Below, in pieces: positions 48,331 through 57,096 of a stretch of DNA of 57,821 bases. How positions within the stretch are numbered: the first letter of the stretch is position 1; each line of letters opens with the position of its first letter. Under the pieces are notes generated by a model, which saw nothing but the letters and a program-made list of their open reading frames with translations, was not told the DNA's origin and did not search any database. Position numbers and translations under genes: made by a program. This DNA comes from Sphingomonadales bacterium. GTDB lineage: Bacteria; Pseudomonadota; Alphaproteobacteria; Sphingomonadales; Sphingomonadaceae. The stretch is from NCBI GenBank assembly GCA_017309275.1, contig JAFKLT010000060.1, forward strand, positions 1 through 57,821, given 5' to 3'.

Positions 48331-49605
48331 ATGTCCACGCAACTCATCGATCGTATCCGCGCCATCGTCGAAGACGGCACCATGTCCCGCTCGGGACTGG
48401 CGCGCGCCGCGGGTCTTCACGCCAACAGCCTTCGCGACCTCGATTCAGAGGGCTGGAATCCCACCGCCGATACGCTGCGCAAGCTGGAAAACTGGCTTGC
48501 GCACGGCAGCGACCTGTCGCCGATGGCGACGCCCGAGGAAATCATTGCGGAGGCGCGCAACGGCCGGATGTTCATCCTGGTCGACGATGAGGATCGCGAG
48601 AATGAGGGCGATCTGGTCATTCCTGCGCAGATGGCGACGCCCGACGCGGTGAATTTCATGGCGACGCACGGCCGCGGGCTCATCTGCCTGACCCTCACCA
48701 AGTCGCGCGTCGATCAGCTCGGCCTCGAACTGATGAGCCGCAACAACGGCACGCGGCACGAAACGGCCTTCACGACGTCGGTCGAGGCGCGCGAGGGCGT
48801 GACCACCGGCATCTCGGCCGCCGATCGTGCACGCACGGTGTCGGTCGCGATCGACGCGTCGAAGGGTCGCGACGACATCGTCACCCCCGGCCATGTTTTC
48901 CCGCTGATCGCGCGCGACGGCGGCGTCCTCGTGCGTGCTGGCCATACCGAGGCGTCGGTCGATATCGCCCGTCTGGCGGGGCTCAATCCCTCGGGCGTGA
49001 TCTGCGAGATCATGAACGACGACGGATCGATGGCGCGCCTCGACGACCTGATCCCCTTCGCCCGGCGCCACGGGCTGAAGATCGGCACGATCGCCGACCT
49101 GATCGCCTATCGCAACCGCACCGACCGGCTGGTCGAATGCGTGTCGGACGAGCCGTTCGAATCGGATTATGGTGGCGACTGGCGATTGAAATCCTATCGC
49201 AACAAGGTCGACGGCACGATCAACCTCGTCCTGCAAAAGGGGCCGGTCGATCCCGAAGGCGTCACGCTGGTGCGCATGCACGCCGTGTCGATCTTTGACG
49301 ATATCATGGGCCGCCCGGGGCCGCGGAAGCGGCGCCTGCAGCGGTCGATGGACGCGATCGGCGAAGCCGGTGCGGGGGTGATCGTGATGCTGATGCGTCC
49401 GCTCCCCGGTTCAGCCGATGCCGAAGCGGCACCCGCCAGCGCCGGCATGGACCTTCGCACCTATGGCATCGGCGCGCAGATCCTGGCCGACCTTGGCGTC
49501 CATGCGATGGAACTGCTTACCCCCACCCACAGCAATATCGTCGGCCTCGAAGGCTATGGCCTGTCGGTCGTCGGCGAACGCTCAATTCCCGGAGAGGCCG
49601 AGTAA
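48331..49605 (+). CDS. ribB: 3,4-dihydroxy-2-butanone-4-phosphate synthase with N-terminal HTH
   Basis: A 424-residue protein with three parts. Residues 1-62 are an XRE-like helix-turn-helix ([19 protein letters not shown], then [15 protein letters not shown]). Residues 66-262 are a complete DHBP synthase, with [41 protein letters not shown] and [14 protein letters not shown], making the four-carbon unit of riboflavin from ribulose 5-phosphate. Residues 265-420 resemble GTP cyclohydrolase II, but the zinc-binding cysteine region is missing, while the end ([27 protein letters not shown]) is kept. The second activity is therefore probably lost. The ribH ATG overlaps its stop. Confidence 0.92.
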   Translation: MSTQLIDRIRAIVEDGTMSRSGLARAAGLHANSLRDLDSEGWNPTADTLRKLENWLAHGSDLSPMATPEEIIAEARNGRMFILVDDEDRENEGDLVIPAQMATPDAVNFMATHGRGLICLTLTKSRVDQLGLELMSRNNGTRHETAFTTSVEAREGVTTGISAADRARTVSVAIDASKGRDDIVTPGHVFPLIARDGGVLVRAGHTEASVDIARLAGLNPSGVICEIMNDDGSMARLDDLIPFARRHGLKIGTIADLIAYRNRTDRLVECVSDEPFESDYGGDWRLKSYRNKVDGTINLVLQKGPVDPEGVTLVRMHAVSIFDDIMGRPGPRKRRLQRSMDAIGEAGAGVIVMLMRPLPGSADAEAAPASAGMDLRTYGIGAQILADLGVHAMELLTPTHSNIVGLEGYGLSVVGERSIPGEAE

Positions 49606-50030
49606 TGGCGCATGTCCTGATCGTCGAAGCCCGCTTCTATTCGCACCTCAACGATATGCTGCTCGACGGCGTGCGCAGCGCGCTGCAAGCCGAAGGGCAT
49701 AGTCACGACACGGTGACCGTCCCCGGCGCGCTGGAGGTTCCGGCCGCGATCTCGCTCGCCGCCGACAGCGGGCGCTATGACGCCTATGTCGCGCTGGGCG
49801 TCGTCATTCGCGGCGAAACCTATCATTTCGAAGTCGTCTCGAACGAGAGCGCGCGCGGCATCATGGCGCTGACGCTCGACGGGCTGGCGATCGGCAACGG
49901 CATCCTGACGGTCGAGAATGAAGAACAGGCGCTTGCGCGCGCCGACAAGACGCGCAAGGATAAGGGCGGCGAGGCGGCGAAGGCTGCGCTCGCGATGCTG
50001 GCGCTGAAGGAACAGTTCGGAATTGGCTGA
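49605..50030 (+). CDS. ribH: 6,7-dimethyl-8-ribityllumazine synthase
   Basis: A 141-residue enzyme that joins the RibB product to the pyrimidine to make lumazine, the precursor of riboflavin. Motifs are [27 protein letters not shown] and [23 protein letters not shown], with the catalytic His in the last. Its ATG shares a base with the ribB stop (TAATG). It also overlaps the next gene if that starts at TTG 50023. It forms a 60-mer or pentamer in other bacteria; that cannot be told here. Confidence 0.96.
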   Translation: MAHVLIVEARFYSHLNDMLLDGVRSALQAEGHSHDTVTVPGALEVPAAISLAADSGRYDAYVALGVVIRGETYHFEVVSNESARGIMALTLDGLAIGNGILTVENEEQALARADKTRKDKGGEAAKAALAMLALKEQFGIG

Positions 50031-50034
50031 TCGC

Positions 50035-50661
50035 ATGCCCCCTGGCCGCTACTCCGTCGTCGAACGCGGCGGGCGGCTGGTGGTCATCGATCGCGATACC
50101 GGACAGACGCCGCTGAGCGCGGCCGAGCGCATGGCCGACCACGACCGGCGCATGGGGCATGAACCGAACCGGCCGGTGGAACGCGAAAAGGTGCCGGCCC
50201 CCACCCCCACGGCAGCCACCCCGGCCTCGCGCAGCATGGAGGCCCCCCCGGCGAACGACCGCATGGCGGCCGCCGTCGCCGGAATGAACCGCAAACAGCC
50301 GTGGAAGACGACAGCGGCGCCGAAGCCGTCGTCCGCCGCAAAGCCGGAACCCGCGCGCATTGCGCAGCGCCAGCAACCCTCCGCAGGTGCGCCTGCACGC
50401 GGGCGCAAGACGGTCGTTACCGGCAAATGGTGGGATTCGAAGGGGCCGCGAACGATCGAGCTTGGCCCAAAGGGTCAACAGACGCTGAGCGGCGGCTTCA
50501 TCACGCTTTTCTTCGTCGCGCTGATCGCGGCGATCGTCACGCTCTTCATCGCGCCGATTCTCTTTTTTATCGTAGCCTTCCTGCTCTTCCGCTTCGGGGG
50601 GCAGGTGCTGGGTCCGATCGGCGCGGGGATCGTCGACAAGGCGCTCGCCGAAAGAAATTAG
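50035..50661 (+). CDS. low-complexity protein with C-terminal membrane helices, unknown
   Basis: About 208 residues from ATG 50035; TTG 50023, preceded by AAGGA, would add four. A charged N-terminal part (RYSVVERGGRLVVIDRDTGQT) leads to a long Pro/Ala/Lys-rich disordered region, then a short TVVTGKWWDSKGPRTIELG module and a hydrophobic stretch (about 160-190) of one or two membrane helices. No known family is apparent. It is the third gene of the ribB-ribH unit, only four bases after ribH, so it may relate to riboflavin or simply be co-transcribed. Confidence 0.72.
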   Translation: MPPGRYSVVERGGRLVVIDRDTGQTPLSAAERMADHDRRMGHEPNRPVEREKVPAPTPTAATPASRSMEAPPANDRMAAAVAGMNRKQPWKTTAAPKPSSAAKPEPARIAQRQQPSAGAPARGRKTVVTGKWWDSKGPRTIELGPKGQQTLSGGFITLFFVALIAAIVTLFIAPILFFIVAFLLFRFGGQVLGPIGAGIVDKALAERN

Positions 50662-50684
50662 CCGGGCAACCCAGGCTGCCCGGC
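50661..50684. terminator. 8-bp stem-loop between convergent genes
   Basis: GCCGGGCA (50661-50668) pairs with TGCCCGGC (50677-50684) around an eight-base loop, starting on the last base of the upstream stop codon. The convergent old yellow enzyme gene ends at 50695. It could act on both strands. Confidence 0.55.
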
Positions 50685-50694
50685 CAATCCATCC

Positions 50695-51780
50695 TTATGC
50701 GGCGACCAGCGCCGGATAGTCGGTATATCCCTCCGGCCCCGGCGAATACCAGGTCTGCGGATTGTCGGCGGCCCATTCGGCGCCTTCGCGGATACGCTCG
50801 ACCAGGTCGGGGTTGCCGATGAAGGGACGGCCAAAGGCAATCGCATCGGCGACGCCGCTGGCGAGCGCTTCTTCAGCAAGCGCGACATTATAGTCGCTGT
50901 TGAGGATCAGCGGGCCCTTGAACGCGCGGCGGATCGCGGGCGACTGCTTCGGCACCTCGGTATTGCCGAACGTGCCGTCGGGGCCGGGTTCGCGCAGTTC
51001 GAGGAAGCCGATGCCCAGCGCGTCGAGCGCGCCTGCGGCGGCGGTGAACAGCGGTTCGGGATTGCTGTCGTCGACGCCCTGCGAATCGCCGTTGGGCGAC
51101 AGGCGTACCGACACGCGATCAGCGCCCCAGACGCCGATCAGCGCCTCGGTAACTTCGCGCAGCAGGCGGATGCGGTTCCCGACCGGGCCGCCGTAATCAT
51201 CGTCGCGGAAGTTGCTGTTGTCGCGCAGGAACTGGTCGATCAGATAGCCGTTCGCGCCGTGCAGCTGGACGCCGTCGAAGCCGGCCTTTTTCGCATTCTC
51301 CGCGGCCTTGGCATAATCCGCGATCAGGCGCGGAATTTCGTTCAGCTCGAGCGGACGCGCGATTTCCAGGTCGCGGCGACCGACCGGCGTGTGCGCGCGG
51401 CCGACGCCCTGCGTTGCCGATGCCGACACTGGCTGCTTGCCGTCGTTGAACACCGAATGGACCAGCCGGCCCATGTGCCAAAGCTGTGCGACGATGCGGC
51501 CGCCGGCTTCGTGCACGGCATCGGTCACCGGCTTCCAGCCCTCGACCTGCGCGTCGGTCCAAAGGCCCGGCGCCGACGGCCAGCCCAGGCCTTCCTGCGA
51601 AATGCCGGTGGCCTCGGAAATGATCAGCCCGGCCGAGGCGCGCTGACGATAATAATCGCGCGCAAGCTCGTTCGGCACGAAGCCGGGTCCGGCGCGGCCG
51701 CGCGTCAACGGCGCCATGATGATACGGTTCGGCGCCTCGATCGCGCCCAATTTGATCGGATCGAACAGTGATGCGGCCAT
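50695..51780 (-). CDS. old yellow enzyme, NemA-type alkene reductase
   Basis: A 361-residue FMN-dependent ene-reductase. ATG 51780 follows GGAGGAAAT. Recognisable motifs are NRIIMAPLTRGRA at the N terminus, QLWHMGRLVHS, the substrate-site HGANGYLIDQF, DDDYGGPVGNRIRL, and ILNSDYNVALAEEALASG near the FMN phosphate. These enzymes reduce activated double bonds, nitrate esters and other electrophiles, using NAD(P)H. It stands alone, transcribed away from the EamA transporter over a 113-base gap. Confidence 0.94.
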   Translation of the reverse strand: MAASLFDPIKLGAIEAPNRIIMAPLTRGRAGPGFVPNELARDYYRQRASAGLIISEATGISQEGLGWPSAPGLWTDAQVEGWKPVTDAVHEAGGRIVAQLWHMGRLVHSVFNDGKQPVSASATQGVGRAHTPVGRRDLEIARPLELNEIPRLIADYAKAAENAKKAGFDGVQLHGANGYLIDQFLRDNSNFRDDDYGGPVGNRIRLLREVTEALIGVWGADRVSVRLSPNGDSQGVDDSNPEPLFTAAAGALDALGIGFLELREPGPDGTFGNTEVPKQSPAIRRAFKGPLILNSDYNVALAEEALASGVADAIAFGRPFIGNPDLVERIREGAEWAADNPQTWYSPGPEGYTDYPALVAA

Positions 51781-51893
51781 ATTTCCTCCACGTCTCACTT
51801 TCAGGGCGACGGCCCCATCGGTCGTCGCTATGGGCCGCGAAGCTATGTAGGCCGCGGCGCCAACGCAATGGTGGGTAGCAAAAGAAAATCTAA

Positions 51894-52805
51894 ATGACAG
51901 CCAAGATCGAAAGCGTCGACGAAGCAGCGACGGTCGGCGTCCGGCCGGGCCGCTGGGCCTTTCTGGCGCTGCTCGCGGGCAATATCTCGCTGTCGATCGG
52001 CGCGATGCTCGTCCGTCTGGCCGATACCGGACCGACCGCCTCGGCCTTTTGGCGCATGTCGATCGCGCTGCCCTTCCTTCTCGCCTTCGCCTGGCGCGAG
52101 AGCGGCGGCCGTCTGCCGCCGCGCCCGGCGATCGGCGTCGCGGCGGTCGCGGGCGTGTTCTTCGCGCTCGACCTGGTCGCCTGGCACATCGGGATTCTGC
52201 AGACCAAGGTCGCCAACGCGACGCTGTTCGGCAATTGCGCCAGCCTGCTGCTCGTCCTGTGGACGATCTTCCTGACCCGCCAACTGCCGCGCGGGTGGCA
52301 GGCGATCGCGATCCTTCTCGCCTTCGCGGGCTCGATGCTGCTGATGGGGCAAAGCTACGAGCTTTCGCCCGCCTATCTGGTCGGTGACCTGCTCAGCCTG
52401 TTCGCGGGGGTGCTCTATACCGCCTATGTCATCCTGATGCAGCGCGTGCGCGGGACGCTGGCGCCATGGACCGCGCTCAGCATTTCGTCGGTCGTCTGCG
52501 TGCCGATCCTGCTCGTCACCGCGCTCGCGCTCGGCGAACGGATTCTGCCGCACAACTGGACCCCGCTGATCCTGCTCGCCTTTTCCAGCCAGATCATCGG
52601 GCAGGGGCTGATGACCTGGTCGCTGCCGCGCTTTTCGCCGCTCGTCATCGGGTTGACCTTGCTCGTCCAGCCGGCAGTCGCGGCGCTGGCCGGGTGGATC
52701 ATGTTCGACGAGCGGCTGGGCGCGATCGATATCTTCGGCGGCATGCTGGTCGGCGCGGCGCTGGTGCTGATTCGGTTGCCGAGCCGCACCGCACGGCCTA
52801 TCTGA
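51894..52805 (+). CDS. EamA/DMT-family transporter
   Basis: A 303-residue integral membrane protein with ten predicted helices in two EamA halves: the first has AFWRMSIALPFLLAFAW and VANATLFGNCASLLLVLWTIF, the second has LSPAYLVGDLLSLFAGVLYTAY and LTLLVQPAVAALAGWIMFDE. The latter FDERL motif is typical of the family. Members move metabolites or drugs across the inner membrane. No close functional hint is given by neighbours; COQ9 begins six bases after its stop. Confidence 0.92.
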   Translation: MTAKIESVDEAATVGVRPGRWAFLALLAGNISLSIGAMLVRLADTGPTASAFWRMSIALPFLLAFAWRESGGRLPPRPAIGVAAVAGVFFALDLVAWHIGILQTKVANATLFGNCASLLLVLWTIFLTRQLPRGWQAIAILLAFAGSMLLMGQSYELSPAYLVGDLLSLFAGVLYTAYVILMQRVRGTLAPWTALSISSVVCVPILLVTALALGERILPHNWTPLILLAFSSQIIGQGLMTWSLPRFSPLVIGLTLLVQPAVAALAGWIMFDERLGAIDIFGGMLVGAALVLIRLPSRTARPI

Positions 52806-52810
52806 AGCGG

Positions 52811-53488
52811 ATGGCCCAACCGCTGACCACGCCTCTGCCCGCCGATCCGACGCTGGACGAGATTCGCGCCGTGCTTGCGCCGCTGATCGCCGCATCGGCG
52901 GCTTTCGACGGTTTCAGCAACGATGCGCGCGACGAAGCCGCGCGTAGCCTGGGCATCGACGCGGACGTTGCGCGGCTGGCCTTTCCGGGCGGCGCGCGCG
53001 ACATGGTCGATGCCTGGTTCGCGTCGATCGACCGGCAAATGGCCGACCGCTGGCCGGCGGAAAAGCTCGCCGCGCTCAAGATTCGCCAACGCATAACCAC
53101 GCTGGTCGAAACGCGCATCGACCTGCTGGCGCCGAATCGCGAATCACTGCGCCGCGCGCTCGCCTTGCTTGCGTTGCCGACCAACGCGCCGCATGCGGCC
53201 AAGCTCGGCTGGCGCGCCGCCGATTTGATGTGGAATCTGGCCGGCGATACCGCGACCGACTTCAACCATTATAGCAAGCGCACGATCCTCGGCGCTGTCT
53301 ATGGCTCGACCATGGCGGTGTTCCTGAACGACGAGAGCGAGGATTTCGCGGAAACCCGGGCCTTCCTTGCCCGGCGGATCGATCAGGTCATGCGCTTCGA
53401 AAGCTGGAAGCACCGCCGCGCCGCGCGCGGCATCGAACGGCCCAGCCTTGCGCGGTTCGTCGGGCGGTTGCGCTACCCCGGTCGCTGA
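52811..53488 (+). CDS. COQ9-family ubiquinone biosynthesis protein
   Basis: A 225-residue helical protein. The N-terminal region resembles a TetR fold, and the C-terminal part has the COQ9 signature: GWRAADLMWNLAGDTATDFNHYSKRTILGAVYGST and DESEDFAETRAFLARRIDQVMRFE. COQ9 binds lipids and assists COQ7-type hydroxylation in ubiquinone synthesis. The ATG at 52811 lies six bases after the transporter stop; no strong ribosome-binding site is seen. Family assignment is firm. Confidence 0.92.
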   Translation: MAQPLTTPLPADPTLDEIRAVLAPLIAASAAFDGFSNDARDEAARSLGIDADVARLAFPGGARDMVDAWFASIDRQMADRWPAEKLAALKIRQRITTLVETRIDLLAPNRESLRRALALLALPTNAPHAAKLGWRAADLMWNLAGDTATDFNHYSKRTILGAVYGSTMAVFLNDESEDFAETRAFLARRIDQVMRFESWKHRRAARGIERPSLARFVGRLRYPGR

Positions 53489-53515
53489 CGCGTTTCGATA
53501 AAGGACTGGCGCAGC

Positions 53516-53540
53516 GCGAACGATATTGATAATCGCTCGC
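53516..53540 (+). promoter_or_regulatory. dyad over the feoA -10 region, candidate iron-dependent operator
   Basis: GCGAACGAT (53516-53524) and ATCGCTCGC (53532-53540) form an inverted repeat with one mismatch, separated by seven bases. It covers GATAAT (53528-53533), a possible -10 that ends nine bases before the feoA ATG. A Fur- or Irr-type repressor would fit such a place, but I cannot identify the regulator from the sequence alone. Confidence 0.4.
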
Positions 53541-53542
53541 AA

Positions 53543-53794
53543 ATGATAGCTTTGCTCGACAAGGCGCCGCTTGGCGTCGCGGTTCGGATTTCGCGGATCG
53601 ATTGGGGTGCGATGTCGCAGGACGAGGGTCGTCGCCTGCGCGAATTCGGCCTGATGGAGGGATGCGAAATCACCCCCCGTCACCGTGGCAGCATTTTCTC
53701 GCGCGATCCGCTCGCGCTGACCGTTGGCCGCATGCAGGTGATCATCCGCGCCAAACAGGCCGCCGCGATCGAAATCGAACCGATCGCAGCATGA
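53543..53794 (+). CDS. feoA: FeoA ferrous iron transport accessory protein
   Basis: An 83-residue SH3-like protein. It has a short N-terminal region and the family core RRLREFGLMEGCEITPRHRG, then SIFSRDPLALTVGRMQVIIRAKQAAAIEI. FeoA activates or assembles with FeoB. No good ribosome-binding site precedes ATG 53543. It is ten bases upstream of feoB and clearly in the same operon. Confidence 0.94.
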   Translation: MIALLDKAPLGVAVRISRIDWGAMSQDEGRRLREFGLMEGCEITPRHRGSIFSRDPLALTVGRMQVIIRAKQAAAIEIEPIAA

Positions 53795-53804
53795 GCAAAT
53801 CATA

Positions 53805-55664
53805 ATGACCGGTGCCATCCCCTCCATCGCGCTCGTCGGCAATCCCAACGCCGGCAAGTCCAGCCTGTTCAATGCGCTGACCGGCGCGCGGCAAAAGATC
53901 GCCAATTACCCTGGCGTTACCGTCGAACGGAAAGCGGGCCATGCCAGCTTTGCCGATGGCCGTCCGATCTCGCTGATCGACCTTCCCGGCACCTATAGCC
54001 TGACGCCGGCGAGCCTGGACGAGGCGGTGACGCGCGACGTCGTCCTCGGCCGACAGGAAGGCGAAAAGCGTCCCGACGCACTGATCGTCGTGCTCGACGC
54101 GGCCAATCTGGACAACCATCTGTGCTTCGCGCTCGAACTGCTGGCGCTTGGCCTGCCGACCGTCGTCGCGCTCAACATGCTCGACCTGGCCGAGCGCGAT
54201 GGACTGACCCTCGATCCCGAACGGCTGTCGCGCGAACTGGGCGTGCCCGTCGTGCCCACCGTCGCGGTGCGCAAGCGCGGACTCGTCGAGCTGCTATCTG
54301 CGATCGATGGCGCCATCCAGTCGCATCAGCCGCGCGAAGCCGTCGCCGCGCCGCGCAACGACGTCTCGCTTCACCAGCGCGCTCGCGCGATTGCGCGGGT
54401 CGCGACGGTCGATGAAACGCCCGTGCGCCGCTGGACCCAGCGCGTCGACCGCATCGTCCTGCATCCGGTCGGCGGCCTCGTCATCCTGCTCGTGCTGATG
54501 TTCGTGATGTTCCAAGCCGTCTATGCCTGGGCCGGTCCGCCGGCCGACGCGCTCGAAGGGCTCGTGGGAACGATGCAGCAATGGGTCGTCGCGACCCTGC
54601 CGGAGAATTTCCTGCGCGACCTGATCGTCGAGGGTTTGCTCGCGGGCGTCGGCGCGGTCGTCGTCTTCCTGCCGCAGATCCTGATTCTCTTCCTCTTCAT
54701 CCTGCTGCTCGAGGCGTCGGGCTATATGACGCGCGCGGCCTTTCTGATGGACGGGCTGATGGCGCGCGTCGGTCTGTCGGGGCGCGGCTTCATTCCGCTG
54801 TTGTCGAGCTTTGCCTGCGCGGTTCCCGGCATCATGGCGACGCGCGCTATTCCGGACGAAAAGGACCGGCTGACGACGATTCTGATCGCGCCGCTGATGA
54901 CCTGTTCGGCGCGACTGCCCGTCTATGCGCTGATCATCGCCGCCTTCATACCCGACCGTTTGGTCGGCGGCACGCCCGTCGGGCTGCAGGGGCTGGTGCT
55001 GTTCGGCCTTTATCTGTCGGGGATCGTCGGGGCGCTGGTCGTCGCCTTCGTCCTGCGTCGCACGATCGCCAAGGGCAGCGCCGCCGGTTTCATGATGGAA
55101 ATGCCGCGATACCAGATGCCGCAATGGCGCGACATCGCGCTGGGCCTGTGGCAGCGCGCATGGATATTCCTGCGCCGCGCGGGCACGATCATCGCGATGA
55201 CCACTGTCGTCCTCTGGCTGCTGCTGAGCTTCCCGAAGGCGCCCGAGGGACAGAGCCAGGTCGAATATAGCGTCGCCGGACGCATCGCGAGCGGGCTGGA
55301 GGTGATCGTCAAGCCGATCGGTTTCAACCATGACATCGCGCTCGCGCTGATCCCTGCGATGGCGGCGCGCGAGGTTGCGGTGTCGGCGATGGCGACCGCC
55401 AACGCGATCGATGCCGACGGCGACGAGGACGCGATGGCGCAGTCGCTCGGCGAGAGATTGCAGGGCAAGTGGAGCCTTGCCACCGCGCTCGCTTTCCTCG
55501 CCTGGTTCGTCTTCGCGCCGCAGTGTATTTCGACCATCGCGATCACCCGGCGAGAGACGAACGGGTGGAAATGGCCAATGTTCATGGTTGGCTATTTGTT
55601 CCTGCTCGCCTATGCCGCTGCTGGTACCACTTACTGGACGGCCGTCGCCTTCGGACTCGGCTGA
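53805..55664 (+). CDS. feoB: ferrous iron transporter FeoB
   Basis: A 619-residue inner-membrane Fe(II) transporter. The N-terminal G domain has [16 protein letters not shown] (about residues 12-27), the G2 region [11 protein letters not shown], the G3 motif [10 protein letters not shown] and NMLD. The membrane part has two Gate regions (including [14 protein letters not shown] and [14 protein letters not shown]). The chain is shorter than E. coli FeoB but typical for alphaproteobacteria. FeoC is absent, which is common. FeoA-FeoB works in anaerobic or microaerobic iron uptake. Confidence 0.96.
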   Translation: MTGAIPSIALVGNPNAGKSSLFNALTGARQKIANYPGVTVERKAGHASFADGRPISLIDLPGTYSLTPASLDEAVTRDVVLGRQEGEKRPDALIVVLDAANLDNHLCFALELLALGLPTVVALNMLDLAERDGLTLDPERLSRELGVPVVPTVAVRKRGLVELLSAIDGAIQSHQPREAVAAPRNDVSLHQRARAIARVATVDETPVRRWTQRVDRIVLHPVGGLVILLVLMFVMFQAVYAWAGPPADALEGLVGTMQQWVVATLPENFLRDLIVEGLLAGVGAVVVFLPQILILFLFILLLEASGYMTRAAFLMDGLMARVGLSGRGFIPLLSSFACAVPGIMATRAIPDEKDRLTTILIAPLMTCSARLPVYALIIAAFIPDRLVGGTPVGLQGLVLFGLYLSGIVGALVVAFVLRRTIAKGSAAGFMMEMPRYQMPQWRDIALGLWQRAWIFLRRAGTIIAMTTVVLWLLLSFPKAPEGQSQVEYSVAGRIASGLEVIVKPIGFNHDIALALIPAMAAREVAVSAMATANAIDADGDEDAMAQSLGERLQGKWSLATALAFLAWFVFAPQCISTIAITRRETNGWKWPMFMVGYLFLLAYAAAGTTYWTAVAFGLG

Positions 55665-55696
55665 TCCTCCCAACTTTAAAGCGGAGCGGAGCGGCG

Positions 55697-56257
55697 ATGG
55701 CTGGCAGCGTCAACAAGGTAATTTTGATCGGCAATCTCGGCGCCGATCCCGAAATCAAATCGTTCCAGAACGGCGGAAAGATCGCCAACATCCGCATCGC
55801 GACCTCCGAACAGTGGAAGGATCGCATGACCGGCGAGCGCAAGGAGCGCACCGAATGGCACAATGTCGTCATCAACGGTGACGGGCTGGTCGGCGTGGTC
55901 GAGCGTTACCTGAAGAAGGGCTCGAAGGTCTATATCGAGGGCTCGCTGCGCACCCGCAAGTGGCAGGACCGCGACGGCAACGACAAATATACCACCGAGA
56001 TCGTGATCGCCGGCATGGGCGGCACGCTGACCATGCTCGACGGCGCGCCCGGCGGTGGCGGCGGTGGCGGCGGTTCGCGCGGCGGCGACAGCTGGTCGCA
56101 GGGCGGCGGATCGAGCGGCGGCTGGGATCAGGGCGGCGGTTCGGGCGGCAGCTCGGGCGGCGGCTGGAACCAGGGCGGCGGCGCCAGCGGTGGCGGCTCG
56201 GGTGGCGGCGGGCGTCCGCCGTTCGACGACGATCTGGACGACGACGTCCCCTTCTGA
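55697..56257 (+). CDS. ssb: single-stranded DNA-binding protein
   Basis: A 186-residue SSB. The OB fold (about residues 1-110) has [67 protein letters not shown] Gly/Ser/Gln-rich linker of about 60 residues follows, ending in the acidic tip DDLDDDVPF, which recruits repair proteins. It coats single strands in replication and repair. The ATG at 55697 follows GGAG. It is 32 bases after feoB and 14 bases before mmcB, so it may share either transcript. Confidence 0.96.
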   Translation: MAGSVNKVILIGNLGADPEIKSFQNGGKIANIRIATSEQWKDRMTGERKERTEWHNVVINGDGLVGVVERYLKKGSKVYIEGSLRTRKWQDRDGNDKYTTEIVIAGMGGTLTMLDGAPGGGGGGGGSRGGDSWSQGGGSSGGWDQGGGSGGSSGGGWNQGGGASGGGSGGGGRPPFDDDLDDDVPF

Positions 56258-56271
56258 GGATCGATGGAGCG

Positions 56272-56739
56272 ATGAACGACCTGCTGACCGCCGCGGACGT
56301 CGCGCGCGGCGTATGCCGGCTGTTCGCGCAGCAGGGACTGGTCGCGATTCCCGAAGTGACGCTGCCCAACGGCCGGCGCACCGACCTGACGGCGATCGAC
56401 GCCAGGGGCAATATCACGATCGTCGAGATCAAGGTCAGCCGCGCCGACCTGCACGGCGACGGCAAATGGCCCGACTATTGCGACTGGTGCGACCGCTTTT
56501 ATTGGGCGCTTGCATCGGGGCTCGACCCCGCGATCCTCGAGACCGAGGATTATCGTCCTGGAACGTCGGGCCTGATCATCGCCGACCGGTACGGCGCGGC
56601 GGTGGTTCGCGAAGCCGCGAATTGCAATCTGGCGCCGGCGCGCCGCAAGGCCGAGCTGCTGCGCATCGGCCGGCTCGCGATGCGGCGTTCGATGCTTGCC
56701 GCCGATCCCGAACTCGCGGCGGGGTGGAACGAGGTCTAG
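56272..56739 (+). CDS. mmcB: MmcB-family DNA repair protein
   Basis: A 155-residue nuclease-like protein of the MmcB family. It has RRTDLTAIDARGNITIVEIKVSRADL, which contains the D...ExK pattern of PD-(D/E)xK nucleases, and KWPDYCDWCDRFYWALASG. In Caulobacter, MmcB takes part in the response to mitomycin C. The ATG at 56272 has GGAG a few bases before it and lies 14 bases after ssb, which fits a DNA repair context. The protein does not resemble other characterised enzymes beyond the motif. Confidence 0.88.
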   Translation: MNDLLTAADVARGVCRLFAQQGLVAIPEVTLPNGRRTDLTAIDARGNITIVEIKVSRADLHGDGKWPDYCDWCDRFYWALASGLDPAILETEDYRPGTSGLIIADRYGAAVVREAANCNLAPARRKAELLRIGRLAMRRSMLAADPELAAGWNEV

Positions 56740-56742
56740 GCT

Positions 56743-57096
56743 CTAGAGCGGCTCGGTGCGCTCATAATGAAGGCACCAGACCGCCAGCGCCGCCGACAGT
56801 CCGACCCACAGGATCAGGCCGACCAGCAGGTTGGCCTGCAGATACAGCGGCAGCACGATCAACAGCAGCCCGAGGGTGATCGATGCCAGCGCGCATCGCA
56901 GATAGGTTCGCAGCGGCCGCCGCGTCCGCTCTTCGACCAGCAGCAGCGCCAGACCGACGAGGACGAGCAGCGCGGTCGATATCAGGATGAACAGGTCCAG
57001 GCCGTGGGTGACCACCCGGGCGGCGATCAGAACGGCCGCGAGGATCAGGGCGCCCAGGCGGACCTTGGGCAGGATCGCGGCACTTCGCTCGGTCAT
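56743..57096 (-). CDS. small membrane protein in the ribD-ribE operon, unknown
   Basis: A 117-residue protein with about four hydrophobic segments and a basic loop (EERTRRPLRTYLR) in the middle; the N-terminal region starts MTERSAAILPKVRL. The ATG at 57096 overlaps the ribE stop (ATGA), so it is coupled to riboflavin synthesis genes. I recognise no family. A role with flavins is only a guess from position. The stop lies three bases from the convergent mmcB stop; a palindrome GCTCTAGAGC spans its stop codon. Confidence 0.78.
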   Translation of the reverse strand: MTERSAAILPKVRLGALILAAVLIAARVVTHGLDLFILISTALLVLVGLALLLVEERTRRPLRTYLRCALASITLGLLLIVLPLYLQANLLVGLILWVGLSAALAVWCLHYERTEPL

